From NCBI GenBank assembly GCA_963798455.1, contig CAWCTD010000003.1, forward strand, positions 3,844,001 through 3,908,000: a DNA stretch of 64,000 nt. Reading direction: 5' to 3'. The notes below the pieces were generated by a model. The model worked only from the letters and a program-made list of their open reading frames with translations, ran no database searches and was not told the origin of the DNA. The position numbers were made by a program, and so were the translations under genes. Positions 36,262 to 43,405 of the stretch are shown here, piece by piece. The DNA is from CAWCTD01 sp963798455. Its GTDB lineage: Bacteria > Acidobacteriota > Terriglobia > Bryobacterales > Bryobacteraceae. How positions within the stretch are numbered: the stretch's first letter is position 1; every line of letters starts with the position of its first letter.

Positions 36262-37569
36262 GTGTACTTCATCTTCAAGAGCATGGAGCAAGGACCCACC
36301 TTCCGCATCAGCCTGCCGAAGTATCCGGCCCAAGACCCGAACTATCGCATCCTGGCGCACCAGCGGAGCCGGTTTACCCACTACTACTTCTACATTCGGG
36401 ATGAAGTTCTGGGGCCGATCGCCCTGCGGGTGGCGTCCTTCTTCCCGTTTCAGGCCACCTACTACCTCAACGGCCACTCCTTCATCGAGCAGGAACTGCA
36501 CCGCCGCCAAGTCGGCTTCCGCAAAAACGACAACGCCTTTCTGGCGGTGGACGATGTCGCGGAGTTGCAAGCCGCCGCCGATCGTCTGAGCCCCCAGATC
36601 ATCCGCCAGCGACTCGACTACTGGACGCTGATCCTGGGCCCGAAGTTCTCCCAGCGGGAACGCCGCCAAATGAACCTGTCGCGGTTCTACGCCATCGCGC
36701 AGATCGAGTACTGCCGCAACTTCATCTTCAAGCGCAACTTCCCCATCCACCAGATCTTCGAGCGAAGTTGCGAAATCGGGCTGTGGCGTTTGACCGCCAA
36801 CAAGATCAGTCAGGTCTTTGGCGTCCGCCGGAACAAGAGACTTCACGGCAAGCTCAACACCGTCCTGGACCAGATCGAGCACGGCCATCATGTCTTCCGG
36901 GCCTACTGGAAGAGCGCCTTTCTGAAGCAGTACGAGAAGTTCTCAGCCTTTCTGCGCAACGAACTCTGCTCCAACAACCTCCGCGACTTCGGCTTGCGCA
37001 AAGGGCTGGATCATCTGGACGCCGAGCGCCAGAAGTTCCTGGCCATCACCGATCGTTTCGCCGACTTCCAAGCGCAGTGGCTGAACGTCCACGTGGACTT
37101 CCCCCTGCTCCAGCGGCTTGCCCTGCCTGTCACCATCGGTTCGGTCCGCTATGCCGGCAGCAAGTTCCACGAGACCCGGATCATCCGGCTGCTGGAGGTC
37201 TTGCTGCATGGCGGTAACCATCTCGGCGGCTCGACGACGAAACAGGTTCACCAGGCCGTCCTGACCACCTTTCGCCTTTCCGAGAAGAGCTACGGCCTCA
37301 ATCAGCTCCGCTACGATCTGCGCAAGCTCAAGGGCCACGGCCTGCTGGAGCGGGACGGCTCACGCTATGCCTACCGCCTCACCAGCAAAGGCATCCAGGT
37401 GACCCTGCTGTTCCTGTTCTTCCACAGGCGTCTCTTCGGACCGCTGGCCAACAGTCGCTTCCATCACCAGCCCGACCCCGCCCACAAGCCCAATAGCAAA
37501 CTCGAGGCCGCCTACCACAAGGCCGACCAGGCCATCCAATACATCGTCGATCTGCTCGCGGCTGCTTGA
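36262..37569 (+). CDS. Uncharacterised protein with winged-helix-like C terminus, 5' end probably frameshifted
   Basis: 435 residues as read from the GTG at 36262. I recognise the overall sequence style (FKSMEQGPTFR near the N terminus, QIEYCRNFIFKRNFPIH, NVHVDFPLLQRLA) from repeated Acidobacteriota and Planctomycetes proteins, but not a named function. The C-terminal part (about 310-385: TTKQVHQAVLTTFRL, LKGHGLLERDG) looks like a winged helix. The frame before 36262 has a stop, while the adjacent frame reads HLNRTMPRLIQER just before the join; deleting one C at about 36246-36250 would connect them. A mobile or transposon-linked role is possible because of its multi-copy family and the IS neighbours. 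Confidence 0.6.
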   Translation: MYFIFKSMEQGPTFRISLPKYPAQDPNYRILAHQRSRFTHYYFYIRDEVLGPIALRVASFFPFQATYYLNGHSFIEQELHRRQVGFRKNDNAFLAVDDVAELQAAADRLSPQIIRQRLDYWTLILGPKFSQRERRQMNLSRFYAIAQIEYCRNFIFKRNFPIHQIFERSCEIGLWRLTANKISQVFGVRRNKRLHGKLNTVLDQIEHGHHVFRAYWKSAFLKQYEKFSAFLRNELCSNNLRDFGLRKGLDHLDAERQKFLAITDRFADFQAQWLNVHVDFPLLQRLALPVTIGSVRYAGSKFHETRIIRLLEVLLHGGNHLGGSTTKQVHQAVLTTFRLSEKSYGLNQLRYDLRKLKGHGLLERDGSRYAYRLTSKGIQVTLLFLFFHRRLFGPLANSRFHHQPDPAHKPNSKLEAAYHKADQAIQYIVDLLAAA

Positions 37570-37624
37570 TGCTACGGCTTCAAATCCTGAAGTATTTTGG
37601 TTTACGAACTTCGAGGCAAGAATC

Positions 37625-37954
37625 GGCTCTTCAGGCTTTTTAGTGGCATGAGGGTGCCATGTCCAGACCGCCGCAGTGGAAGTAGATCGCCGTCTGGAAG
37701 TTCCTCTTGTTCCGGAATCCGCGGGCGGTGTACTTCACCCATTGGATCTTGGAATTGATTGATTCGCTGGCCGCGTTGGTGATCCGGTGGCGCAGGTAGG
37801 TCAGGATGTTCTCCAGTCGCCGCTTGAGCATGCGCGCCGTTTCGATTATCGGCTGTAGCCGACTCCGCACCGCCCACCCGTGCCACCAGCGGAAATGTTT
37901 CCTCGCCGGCCGCTCGTAGACGTAGCCGTACAGCGCCACCGCCGCCTCTTTCAA
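37625..37954 (-). pseudogene. ISL3-family transposase, C-terminal remnant
   Basis: 104 residues encode only the C-terminal end of an ISL3-type DDE transposase (LTYLRHRITNAASESIN, ARGFRNKRNFQTAIYFHCGG). The N-terminal zinc-finger and most of the catalytic core are missing. GGCTCTTCAGGC at 37625 resembles the terminal inverted repeat of ISL3 elements and marks the element's end; the other end was not found. Relic of an insertion into the island. Confidence 0.75.
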
Positions 37955-38016
37955 GGCCCACGCCCGCGACGGTCATGTGAAACCAAACGCTCAGGCTTTA
38001 CTGACAGTAAAAATCC

Positions 38017-38045
38017 TTGACAAGCAGACAAAAGAATGCTATAGT
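38017..38045 (+). promoter_or_regulatory. Consensus sigma-70 promoter of the retron-like cassette
   Basis: TTGACA (38017-38022), a 17-bp spacer and TATAGT (38040-38045), a nearly perfect housekeeping promoter. The start of transcription should be near 38052. The next 300 bp are hairpin-rich and carry no long reading frame, as expected for a strongly expressed non-coding RNA followed by the cassette genes. Confidence 0.75.
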
Positions 38046-38051
38046 GTTTTC

Positions 38052-38340
38052 AGAAGTTGGCTGGACGCTCATCGTCCAATGGCTCTTTGAGAATTGAATA
38101 GGTCGTTGCCAAGTGGCAGGGGTAGGTTGTATGGCCCTTCTCGCTTCAGGAAGGGTCGGTTCCCATGAGGGAACCTCTCGACGGCGGCATAAGGGTGGCA
38201 CCCAAGACACGCGACGCACATGGGGTCGGCTTGAGTTGCTGCTACGTTGCCTGCTCGTGGTCATGTTGTAAGATCCCTATTGCTTCATTGCGAAGTGATG
38301 GGACTGCTTCGTGCTCTGTGGATGTAGTCTGCGGGTGAAA
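38052..38340 (+). ncRNA. Candidate structured RNA (possible retron msr-msd)
   Basis: Non-coding stretch between a strong promoter and the first cassette gene. Clear hairpins: TGGACG-CTCAT-CGTCCA (38062-38078), an 8-bp stem with one G-U pair at 38133-38157, a perfect 7-bp stem GGTTCCC-ATGA-GGGAACC (38158-38175), and an 11-bp bulged stem at 38275-38302. Retron RTs are encoded with an RNA that is both template and primer. I could not find a clear long a1/a2 complementarity that closes the RNA by eye, so the boundaries and the retron identity of this RNA are tentative. Confidence 0.45.
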
Positions 38341-38378
38341 GGTTGTGCCGATTCTCCTCTGCTGCGTTTATGGGACTG

Positions 38379-38393
38379 GACGCAGGAGGCGTC
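38379..38393 (+). promoter_or_regulatory. Hairpin holding the ribosome-binding site of the 85-aa gene
   Basis: GACGC-AGGAG-GCGTC places most of the AGGAGG Shine-Dalgarno in the loop. It could limit or regulate translation of the small protein. Confidence 0.4.
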
Positions 38394-38399
38394 TATCGC

Positions 38400-38657
38400 A
38401 TGATTGAGGCAATGACCGATTTGCTCAAAAGCTGTGCAAAGGATCTCGATGAGGTTCGAGCGCAGTTGCCTAACAACCTGGAACCCAGCGTTATCGTGCT
38501 GTTTGACAGCGTAGTTGAACGCCTAGAGCAGTGTGAGACGGTGGTGAATGATCGGGCGGCATTGATCGCCCTCATTGATGACGGCCTGAGACTTGCTGGC
38601 CGTCTGGGTGAGGTGGCGGTGGTGATCGCTGAAGTCGTCAGACATTGTCGTTGGTAA
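38400..38657 (+). CDS. Small helical protein of the retron-like cassette
   Basis: 85 residues from the ATG at 38400, which has AGGAGG at 38384-38389. The sequence (MIEAMTDLLKSCAKDLDEV to EVVRHCRW) is predicted to be nearly all helix with heptad-like hydrophobics and a hydrophobic C-terminal helix (LGEVAVVIAEVV). No known family recognised. It sits between the candidate RNA and the XRE gene, where accessory proteins of retrons or small toxin/antitoxin components are often found. A role as toxin, antitoxin or structural partner is inference from position. Confidence 0.6.
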   Translation: MIEAMTDLLKSCAKDLDEVRAQLPNNLEPSVIVLFDSVVERLEQCETVVNDRAALIALIDDGLRLAGRLGEVAVVIAEVVRHCRW

Positions 38658-38673
38658 TGCAGCAGACTACAAT
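38645..38673 (+). promoter_or_regulatory. Second promoter, in front of the XRE gene
   Basis: TTGTCG (38645-38650), 17-bp spacer, TACAAT (38668-38673). It partly overlaps the 3' end of the small gene and would initiate near 38680, 20 bp before the XRE start. It allows the regulator and RT to be expressed apart from the upstream RNA. Confidence 0.5.
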
Positions 38674-38700
38674 TCACTCTTAGTTCGGTCGGAAGCTGCC

Positions 38701-38991
38701 ATGAATCTCGGAAGATCCATCAAGATGTGCCGAACGAATCAGGGACTCTCGCAAGGGGACCTGGCCTCGCGGATTGGCATGTCAGTGTCCTACATCTCTC
38801 TGATTGAACAGGGAAAGCGCGACCCGGCCTTCTCGACCATAGAAGAGGTCGCCAGTGCGCTTGGCGTCCCGGTCAGCCTGCTAACATTCCTGGCGGCGGA
38901 GCCCGGCGAGTTGAGGGGTGTGCCGGAGGACCTGCGCGACAAACTAGCGGGTGTCGCCTTCAAGTTGCTCAATGCAAAACAGAGAGCCTGA
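38701..38991 (+). CDS. XRE-family HTH regulator of the retron-like cassette
   Basis: 96 residues. A Cro/CI helix-turn-helix occupies about residues 4-62 with LSQGDLASRIGMSVSYISLI as the recognition part. The C-terminal tail (LRDKLAGVAFKLLNAKQRA) is helical. The gene overlaps the RT start, so it is translated together with it. HTH proteins are known accessory components of some retron types, acting as effectors or regulators; autoregulation of the adjacent promoter is a likely alternative. Confidence 0.85.
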   Translation: MNLGRSIKMCRTNQGLSQGDLASRIGMSVSYISLIEQGKRDPAFSTIEEVASALGVPVSLLTFLAAEPGELRGVPEDLRDKLAGVAFKLLNAKQRA

Positions 38992-39931
38992 GCGCCCGGC
39001 CTATCCTTTCCCTCCTATCGGCAGCCGCGCCGCGCTTGCGAGGATGCTTCAGTGCTCTGTCAAAGAGCTCACCCTTGCTGAATCGAACGCGGATGATCGC
39101 TACCGCGAGGTCAGGCAGATCAAGAAGGACGGTACTGTTCGGATCTGTTACGACGCAAGACGACCGTTGAAAGGCATGCAGGGCCGCATTCAGTGCTTGA
39201 TTTTGAAAAAGGTCAAGTACCCCTCCTGCCTGATGGGTGGACTGGCCGACAAAGAGAACCCGAGAGATTACGTGCGCAATGCCAAGGCGCATGTCGGCGC
39301 TCGCGTGATGGTCAACGAGGACGTAGCGAAGTTCTTCCCCACCACATCCTCCATGGTGATCTTCGACATTTGGCGATATTTTTTCCACTTCCCGGTTGAG
39401 GTAGCCCAGACGCTCACGCGCCTCACAACTCGCAGGAACGAATTGCCGCAGGGCGCAAAGACCAGCAGCTATCTCGCCAATCTGGTGTTCTGGGAGACCG
39501 AGCCAGACCTCGTGGCCAAGCTGCGGTCAATGGGCTTCGAGTATACCCGCTACATTGACGACATGACGATCTCCTCAAAGATCGACAGGTCGGCTGAGGA
39601 ACTTGGCTCTGCACTGTCGCTGTTGGCGTCGATGGTCAAACGGCACGGGCTTAGATTCAAGAGGTCGAAGCACAGCTTGGTACATGCTGGGCAGCGAATG
39701 GAGGTCACCGGGCTTGTCGTCGGGAACTATTCTGCAGGATTACGGCAGGCGAAGAGGAGCGGTGTTCGTGCGCTGGTCCACCAATGCGAAGTCCAAGCGC
39801 GGCGCGCGCCCGAGTCTGAGGACCTCCAGGTCATGACGAGGCGGGCCGCATCGCTCGTCGGACAGTATGCGCGTCTCCACCCCACCCAGGGCCGAGCCTT
39901 GAAGCAACGATTGGACGCGGCTCGAAAGTGA
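38972..39931 (+). CDS. Retron-type reverse transcriptase
   Basis: 319 residues from the ATG at 38972 (a GTG at 38951 is possible). The polymerase motifs are in order: basic RT1/RT2 region (IKKDGTVRICYDARRPLKG), catalytic Asp117 in NEDVAKFFP, PQGAKTSSYLAN (159-170), the YIDD catalytic box (194-197), and FKRSKH. The retron-specific NAxxH (NAKAH, 103-107) and VTG (245-247) are both present, separating this RT from group II intron and DGR RTs. There is no maturase, endonuclease or Cas1 domain. The length is standard for retrons. It overlaps the XRE gene, so the two make a unit. Expected product: a branched msDNA from an RNA encoded nearby. Confidence 0.87.
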   Translation: MQNREPERPAYPFPPIGSRAALARMLQCSVKELTLAESNADDRYREVRQIKKDGTVRICYDARRPLKGMQGRIQCLILKKVKYPSCLMGGLADKENPRDYVRNAKAHVGARVMVNEDVAKFFPTTSSMVIFDIWRYFFHFPVEVAQTLTRLTTRRNELPQGAKTSSYLANLVFWETEPDLVAKLRSMGFEYTRYIDDMTISSKIDRSAEELGSALSLLASMVKRHGLRFKRSKHSLVHAGQRMEVTGLVVGNYSAGLRQAKRSGVRALVHQCEVQARRAPESEDLQVMTRRAASLVGQYARLHPTQGRALKQRLDAARK

Positions 39932-40015
39932 AAGTGCTCTGCTGGTTGGACGCGCTTGGGTTGTCTTGGCTATGTACTGGGGCTGATCGTCCTTGCGCCA
40001 CGTTCACTGAGCATC
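39932..40015. other. Short gap between RT and IS3 insertion
   Basis: 84 bp ending in the CATC target duplication (40012-40015) of the IS3-family element. No gene or clear terminator hairpin. Confidence 0.4.
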
Positions 40016-40062
40016 TGACCTGCCCCCGTTGTCTCTACCAGTGATAACTAGAGAAGCTCATG

Positions 40063-40905
40063 TCAGACTACCACTGCTGAGGCTGGGCTTTGGGATGCCC
40101 CCGAGGGGGCATCCCAAAGCGGCGCGCCTCGGGCGAACTCCTCGGGCGTCCGGTAGCCCAGACTGCTGTGCGGCCGCTCCCGGTTGTACTCCTCCCGCCA
40201 CGCCTCGATCTTTCGCTTGGCTTCGTTCATCGTCGGAAACCAGTTGGCATTCAGGCACTCGTCCCTCAGGCGCCCATTGAAGCTCTCCACCCGTCCGTTC
40301 TGCATCGGCCGTCCCGGCTGGATGTGAATCAGTCGGATTTGCTGCTCTTCGCACCAGGCCAGGAAATGCCGGCTGGTGAACTCCGGGCCGTTGTCGCAGC
40401 GTAACGCTTCGGGCTTGCCGCGTTGCTGGATCACCCACTCCAGCACCCGCGTCACCCGCCGGCTCGACAGACAGCTATCGACTTCGATGGCCAGGCACTC
40501 GCGCGTGTACTCATCCACTGCGGTAAACGCCCGCACAGCGCGGCCCGTCGCCAAACCGTCCATCACGAAGTCCATGGCCCACTCCTGATTGGCGCGCGTC
40601 AGTTGGGCCACCGGCGCCGCAGGCCGCAGCAGTCGCTTACGCCTCAGCCTCAGCACCGCCAGATGCTCCTCCCGGTACAGCCGGTACAGCTTCTTGTGGT
40701 TCATCTTCCAGCCGCGCCTCTCCATCAACACACCCAGCCGCCGGTAGCCGTAGCGTGGTTTCTGCTTGGCCAGGGCGACCATCTCCTCCCGCAGCCGGCC
40801 GTCATCGCGGGCTAGCGGTTCGTAGCGGTAGCTGCTGCGGTCCACCTCCAAGAGCTTGCAGGCCTGGCGTTCGCTCATCGCAAACTCCTCGATGACGAAC
40901 GCCAC
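40063..40905 (-). CDS. IS3-family transposase OrfB (DDE integrase domain)
   Basis: 280 residues, GTG start with GGAGGAAGG upstream. N-terminal HTH_21-like part (YRRLGVLMERRGWKMNHKK) and rve integrase core with DDE residues: Asp in WAMDFVMDG, Asp in LRCDNGPEFTS and Glu in NGRVESFNGRLRDE. It is intact. The start lies 14 bp after the orfA stop. Confidence 0.93.
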   Translation of the reverse strand: MAFVIEEFAMSERQACKLLEVDRSSYRYEPLARDDGRLREEMVALAKQKPRYGYRRLGVLMERRGWKMNHKKLYRLYREEHLAVLRLRRKRLLRPAAPVAQLTRANQEWAMDFVMDGLATGRAVRAFTAVDEYTRECLAIEVDSCLSSRRVTRVLEWVIQQRGKPEALRCDNGPEFTSRHFLAWCEEQQIRLIHIQPGRPMQNGRVESFNGRLRDECLNANWFPTMNEAKRKIEAWREEYNRERPHSSLGYRTPEEFARGAPLWDAPSGASQSPASAVVV

Positions 40906-40919
40906 GTCCCGCCTTCCTC

Positions 40920-41195
40920 CTACAAGCTCCAGCCGTTTTTTCGGATCACCGCCTTCAGCGCTTCGCGGTCCAGACTGAGATCCGCCACCAACTTCTTCAA
41001 CTCGCCGTTCTCCCGCTCCAGTTCCCGCAAACGCCGGGCTTCACTCACATCCAACCCGCCGTACTTACTCTTCCAGGTGTAGATCGTCGCCTCGCTCACA
41101 CCCAGGTCCCGAGCCAGATCCGCTACCTTGCGGCCGGCCTCCATCTGCTTCAGCACACCGATGATCTTCTCTTCGGTGTAGCGGCTCTTCTTCAT
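40920..41195 (-). CDS. IS3-family transposase OrfA
   Basis: 91 residues. N-terminal helix-turn-helix (YTEEKIIGVLKQMEAGRKV, LGVSEATIYTWKSK) and a C-terminal leucine-zipper-like coil (LRELERENGELKKLVADL), the standard OrfA form. It binds the element ends together with OrfB. Confidence 0.92.
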   Translation of the reverse strand: MKKSRYTEEKIIGVLKQMEAGRKVADLARDLGVSEATIYTWKSKYGGLDVSEARRLRELERENGELKKLVADLSLDREALKAVIRKNGWSL

Positions 41196-41266
41196 CTCGA
41201 AGCTCCTCTCCCTTTCTGGAGCTTCTCAATTATCCCTGGTGTAGTTTACGGGGGGCAGGTCACATC

Positions 41267-41408
41267 GCTGACCCCGTACCGACTCCCGGCCCTCTTCCTG
41301 CCCTGAGAATCGCCGTTTCAAGGCTGTTCCGTTTCGCGCTCCGTTTCGCGGTGGGATTCTGGCAGCTTGTCGAGGCCCTGGAAATGTGGTTTTTATTGGG
41401 ATTTGGAG
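41267..41408. other. Island right end between IS3 and tRNA-Arg
   Basis: 142 bp with no recognisable gene. It could be the remains of the island's tRNA-proximal end (for example a lost integrase), but no motif supports this. Confidence 0.35.
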
Positions 41409-41485
41409 TGGTGCGCCTGGGGTGACTCGAACACCCGGCCTTCTGGTTCGTAGCCAGACGCTCTATCCAACTGAGCTACAGGCGC
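41409..41485 (-). tRNA. tRNA-Arg(ACG)
   Basis: 77 nt including encoded CCA. Acceptor stem GCGCCTG/CAGGCGC, D arm GCTC/GAGC, anticodon stem TCTGG/CCAGA with loop CTACGAA (anticodon ACG) and T arm GGGTG/CACCC all pair correctly. It is the intact copy at the island's right end and serves as the integration site; its 3' part is duplicated at 31241-31288. Confidence 0.97.
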
Positions 41486-41514
41486 GCGAAGACCATTCTA
41501 ACAGATGCGGCCGG

Positions 41515-42621
41515 TCAGGAGACGTCCACAATGCGCCCGTCGCGGGCCAGGTGCAGGCGCGCGCCACGCCATTTCACGGTGTTACCGGCCAGGCCGCAAA
41601 ACCAGATAGCGGAGCCCCACAGGTCCCGGAACGGCATCAGGTAGAAGTAGCGCACAACTTCCCGGCTCCCCAGGATGACCACCCCCACCAGTACGCCCAC
41701 CAGCAGGCGTAAGGTCAATAGCGCCAGCGCCGCCCGCCAGGCGCCGGCCAAAAGCGCCACCAGCGACCACAGGCTGGCGTCGGCGAGCACCAGCCCGGTG
41801 TACTCGCCGGTCCGAGAGACTCGAATGGTGCGCGCCCAACGCAACTGGTGCTGCCAGATCTCGCGCCACGTTCGCCCCGTGAGCCAGGTCTCCACAGCCA
41901 CTCTTGAAATGACCATGCGCCGGCCCAGCCGCGCGATGCGGAACCCGAGCTGGTAGTCGTCGGCCACATAGTCGGCCAGCGCCTCAAACCCCCCGATGGC
42001 TCGCAAATCGGTGGCGCGAAACAGCAGCGTCGCCCCCAAGCCGAACTCGTTCACGCCCACCAGGGGCGCCGTCAGCACGGTCGGCGCGAAAGCCGTCGCG
42101 ATTCCCAAGGCCTCCCACCGGCCGGGCCAGTGGTCGGAGCTGCCTCTGTAAAGGCAAGTGACCATCCCCACGGAAGGATCTTCGAGCGGACCCACGATGC
42201 GCCGCAGGTAGTCGCCCGGAACCCGGACGTCGCTATCATTCACCAGGAGCAGAGGGTAGCGGGCCTCCTTGGCGAGGTCGATCAGCGTGCCGACCTTCCG
42301 GTTCAGGGCGACGGTGGACGCCTGCACCAGCCGAATGCGCCGCTCGGGGAAGTCCGCGATCAGCTTGCGAATCTCGGGCACCGCGGGGTCGGAGAGATCG
42401 GCCACGCCGAACAAAATCTCGTACTCCGGGTAATCCTGCACGGCGTGGGAGCGTATGGCTTCCTGGAAGTGCGGGTCCAGCCCCCGGACGGGTTTCAGAA
42501 TCGAGATGGGCGGAAAGGCCGACGGCCGCGGCTCCGGCTTCGACAGGTGCCAGACGGCAGCCGCGAGGGCCAGCAACTGGCACGCCGCGGAAGCCGCAAC
42601 AGCAAGCAGAATGACGATCAC
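41515..42621 (-). CDS. hpnI: HpnI-like hopanoid glycosyltransferase (GT2)
   Basis: 368 residues starting at a GTG that overlaps the stop of the previous gene. A TM anchor at the N terminus, a GT2 domain (ISILKPVRGLDPHF, VNDSDVRVPGDYL with the DxD motif, and DYQLGFRIARLGRR and QHQLRWAR corresponding to the (D/E)xx(Q/H)RxxRW motif), and two or three C-terminal helices match ceramide-glucosyltransferase/HpnI proteins that add N-acetylglucosamine to bacteriohopanetetrol. The presence of HpnJ-like radical SAM in the same operon strengthens the call. Confidence 0.85.
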   Translation of the reverse strand: MIVILLAVAASAACQLLALAAAVWHLSKPEPRPSAFPPISILKPVRGLDPHFQEAIRSHAVQDYPEYEILFGVADLSDPAVPEIRKLIADFPERRIRLVQASTVALNRKVGTLIDLAKEARYPLLLVNDSDVRVPGDYLRRIVGPLEDPSVGMVTCLYRGSSDHWPGRWEALGIATAFAPTVLTAPLVGVNEFGLGATLLFRATDLRAIGGFEALADYVADDYQLGFRIARLGRRMVISRVAVETWLTGRTWREIWQHQLRWARTIRVSRTGEYTGLVLADASLWSLVALLAGAWRAALALLTLRLLVGVLVGVVILGSREVVRYFYLMPFRDLWGSAIWFCGLAGNTVKWRGARLHLARDGRIVDVS

Positions 42622-42980
42622 AGGGCCACCAAGGCCACGCCGCAGGCAACCAGCAAGGCGCCTACCCAGCGCTTCCGGCTGATCCGCTCCTTGAGAACGT
42701 AGCGGGCCAGGATGGTTTCTAGCACATAGCTGGCCGCCGTCGCTGGAACGGCGAAACTCAGGTCCGCGACGGACAGCAAAGCCATGAAGGCGAAGAACGA
42801 AATCGCCATCAGCCCGACCGACCCGGCGACGTGCGGATTCCGCGTCACGCGGCCGAAGGACTGGCCCAGCGCGCCCGGGCGGAAGTCATGTATCTCCCCG
42901 TGGTTCTTCATCCCGAAGGCCTGGAGGAGCTCCGCGCACGTGGTTGCCCCAACGATGATGGCGACCAACAGCCACCTCAT
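42618..42980 (-). CDS. Small EamA/SMR-like membrane protein (second of pair)
   Basis: 120 residues with four hydrophobic helices (LLVAIIVGATTCAELLQAF; VGLMAISFFAFMALLSV; FAVPATAASYVLETI; GALLVACGVALVAL), the half-size DMT/SMR type. It overlaps both the upstream partner (42977-43405) and hpnI by 4 bp. ArnE/ArnF-type flippases of lipid-linked sugars are small pairs of exactly this kind; a hopanoid flippase function is a reasonable inference. Confidence 0.72.
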   Translation of the reverse strand: MRWLLVAIIVGATTCAELLQAFGMKNHGEIHDFRPGALGQSFGRVTRNPHVAGSVGLMAISFFAFMALLSVADLSFAVPATAASYVLETILARYVLKERISRKRWVGALLVACGVALVAL

Positions 42981-43405
42981 GCGTTTTCCCGCCGATTCTG
43001 GCGGCCCTTCGTGGTTCTGACCGGGGTGTTTCCAACCAGCAAGACGCCGCCCATGATGAGCCCGATCCCGGCCCAACGTCCCAAGGAAACGTGTTCCGCC
43101 AAGAAGAGCCTGCCCATCAAGGCGGTGAGCACGTATCCGAGCGCCGTAACCGGCAGCACGTAGGAGAGGTCCGCCCAGCTCAGCAAAGTCATGCGCGAGA
43201 GCATCCACAGAATCAGCAGCGACACGCCCAGCACCACCCAGGGGTCGAGAAACGCCCGAAGATAGGTCAAGGGAGAAAGAGACGGCGCGAACTCGCCGCC
43301 TCGAAGGCCCCGGCTCAGGAAGAAGTTGCCCAGGACGTTGGCCAGAATGACGACGCTGGCGAGAACCCTGGTCTTGAGCAGAAGCCGCGAGCGAGTGGCG
43401 GTCAT
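42977..43405 (-). CDS. Small EamA/SMR-like membrane protein (first of pair)
   Basis: 142 residues with four predicted helices, the last ending in GLIMGGVLLVGNTPV. Related in form but not identical to the next gene, suggesting a heterodimer. Its ATG overlaps the stop of hpnJ by 4 bp. With the neighbour it may move glycosylated hopanoids across the membrane. Confidence 0.72.
   Translation of the reverse strand: MTATRSRLLLKTRVLASVVILANVLGNFFLSRGLRGGEFAPSLSPLTYLRAFLDPWVVLGVSLLILWMLSRMTLLSWADLSYVLPVTALGYVLTALMGRLFLAEHVSLGRWAGIGLIMGGVLLVGNTPVRTTKGRQNRRENA

Larger units (their letters stand above)
40016..41262 (-). mobile_element. IS3-family (IS150-like) insertion sequence
   Basis: 1247-bp element with imperfect terminal inverted repeats beginning TGACCTGCCCCC at both ends, and a 4-bp target duplication CATC (40012-40015 and 41263-41266). 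It encodes OrfA and OrfB on the minus strand. It has landed between the RT and the tRNA-Arg in the island, where an integrase gene would be expected. Ends and duplication are intact, so the insertion may be recent. Confidence 0.9.
31289..41408. mobile_element. Genomic island integrated at tRNA-Arg(ACG)
   Basis: About 10.1 kb between the 48-bp tRNA repeat at 31241-31288 and the intact tRNA-Arg at 41409-41485. The content differs from the flanking core genome: methyltransferase, three PilZ genes, an anti-sigma-like microprotein, an uncharacterised multi-domain protein, an ISL3 remnant, a complete IS3-family element and a retron-like cassette, with more intergenic DNA than elsewhere. No tyrosine or serine integrase is visible; it may have been lost (the IS3 element sits in the tRNA-proximal end) or supplied in trans. 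The flanking genes (serA left, hpnI right) would be adjacent to the tRNA in an island-free relative. Confidence 0.82.

Noticed and set aside
36024..36404. Plus-strand ORF ahead of the uncharacterised protein
   Set aside because: Only its last part resembles protein in the right context (HLNRTMPRLIQER); the rest looks non-coding, so it was treated as a frameshifted 5' extension rather than a gene.
38081..38100. Resemblance of the sequence at the start of the candidate RNA to the leader found before rRNA or some CRISPR arrays
   Set aside because: No rRNA or repeat array follows; the resemblance is short and may be chance.
38951..38971. GTG at 38951 as the RT start
   Set aside because: It adds seven residues that lie within the XRE frame and resemble no retron N terminus; the ATG at 38972 is closer to the normal start, although GTG cannot be excluded.
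41386..41712. Plus-strand ORF over the tRNA-Arg
   Set aside because: It is the antisense translation of a tRNA gene (APGVTRTPGLLV), a known annotation artefact.
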